Of a stretch of 50,613 nucleotides of DNA, positions 50,609 to 50,613 are shown piece by piece. The notes below the pieces were generated by a model that ran no database searches, was not told where the DNA came from, and saw only the letters and a program-made list of their open reading frames with translations. The stretch comes from JBFGCA01 sp041567315 (lineage in GTDB: Bacteria; Acidobacteriota; Thermoanaerobaculia; Multivoradales; JAHEKO01). Made by a program: the position numbers and the translations under genes. Position 1 is the stretch's first letter; the number at the start of each line of letters is the position of its first letter. The stretch is taken from positions 1 to 50,613 of the forward strand of contig JBFGCA010000020.1 of assembly GCA_041567315.1 (NCBI GenBank). The letters run 5' to 3'.

Positions 50609-50613
50609 ATGCA

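Noticed and set aside
1..50613. CRISPR arrays, tRNA, rRNA, transposases
   Set aside because: No regularly spaced short repeats, cloverleaf-like or rRNA-like sequences, or transposase motifs were seen on either strand.

Overview
The window is very GC-rich bacterial DNA with tightly packed genes. Many junctions are 4-base ATGA or GTGA overlaps, and GTG or TTG starts are common. An outer-membrane export protein, a predicted beta-barrel and Wzz-type chain-length machinery mark a Gram-negative envelope. The C-terminal GFESG..SAWS motif, the DUF4082/Big_5 exoprotein and the XrtA-style exopolysaccharide genes would fit Acidobacteriota or a similar high-GC soil or sediment lineage; this placement is an inference and is weak. 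I see no rRNA, tRNA, CRISPR array or complete insertion sequence.

Layout. (1) 1-127: the signal-peptide end of an exported protein leaving the left edge. (2) 451-4752 (+): a GT4 glycosyltransferase, a zinc-ribbon methyltransferase and an asparagine-synthase-type amidotransferase. (3) 12839-4797 (-): a one-TM protein plus HTTM-like membrane protein pair, a sulfotransferase and an ABC exporter; then an unusual phosphoglycosyl transferase fused to half a dehydratase, a sugar aminotransferase and a LamG protein. (4) 12925-16040: a RiPP-like locus. It has a 76-aa peptide with a lasso-type leader motif, a translationally coupled S24/S26-like peptidase with Cys at the nucleophile position, an HPr-kinase-like ATPase, a PqqD-like recognition protein and a nucleotidyltransferase. 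There is no lasso protease (B2) and no dedicated cyclase. (5) 16088-26372: a large lipoprotein, a PilZ protein and a 2138-aa multidomain exoprotein with a deacetylase-like C-terminus. (6) 26507-34751 (+): a nucleotide-sugar and glycosyltransfer operon (GT2, SDR, FAD oxidoreductase, DegT aminotransferase, UDP-GlcNAc 2-epimerase, Gfo/Idh oxidoreductase, flippase-like protein). (7) 37795-34755 (-): a second amidotransferase and a GT4. (8) 38000-50487 (+): an exopolysaccharide export and assembly locus of the kind associated with exosortase A/PEP-CTERM systems. It has the export protein, beta-barrel, chain-length protein, BY-kinase, initiating sugar transferase, deacetylase, GT, membrane GT-C-like protein, O-antigen ligase-like protein and FemAB-like protein. 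A long palindrome ends the window.

Two things stand out. One is the RiPP-like locus. The other is a 31-bp promoter architecture, TGACG-N6-TGACG-N9-TAnnnT, found four times with identical spacing before the PilZ gene, the giant exoprotein, the GT2 operon and the outer-membrane/chain-length genes. It looks like a direct-repeat activator site replacing the -35 box and would tie matrix exoprotein, c-di-GMP sensing and exopolysaccharide synthesis into one regulon.
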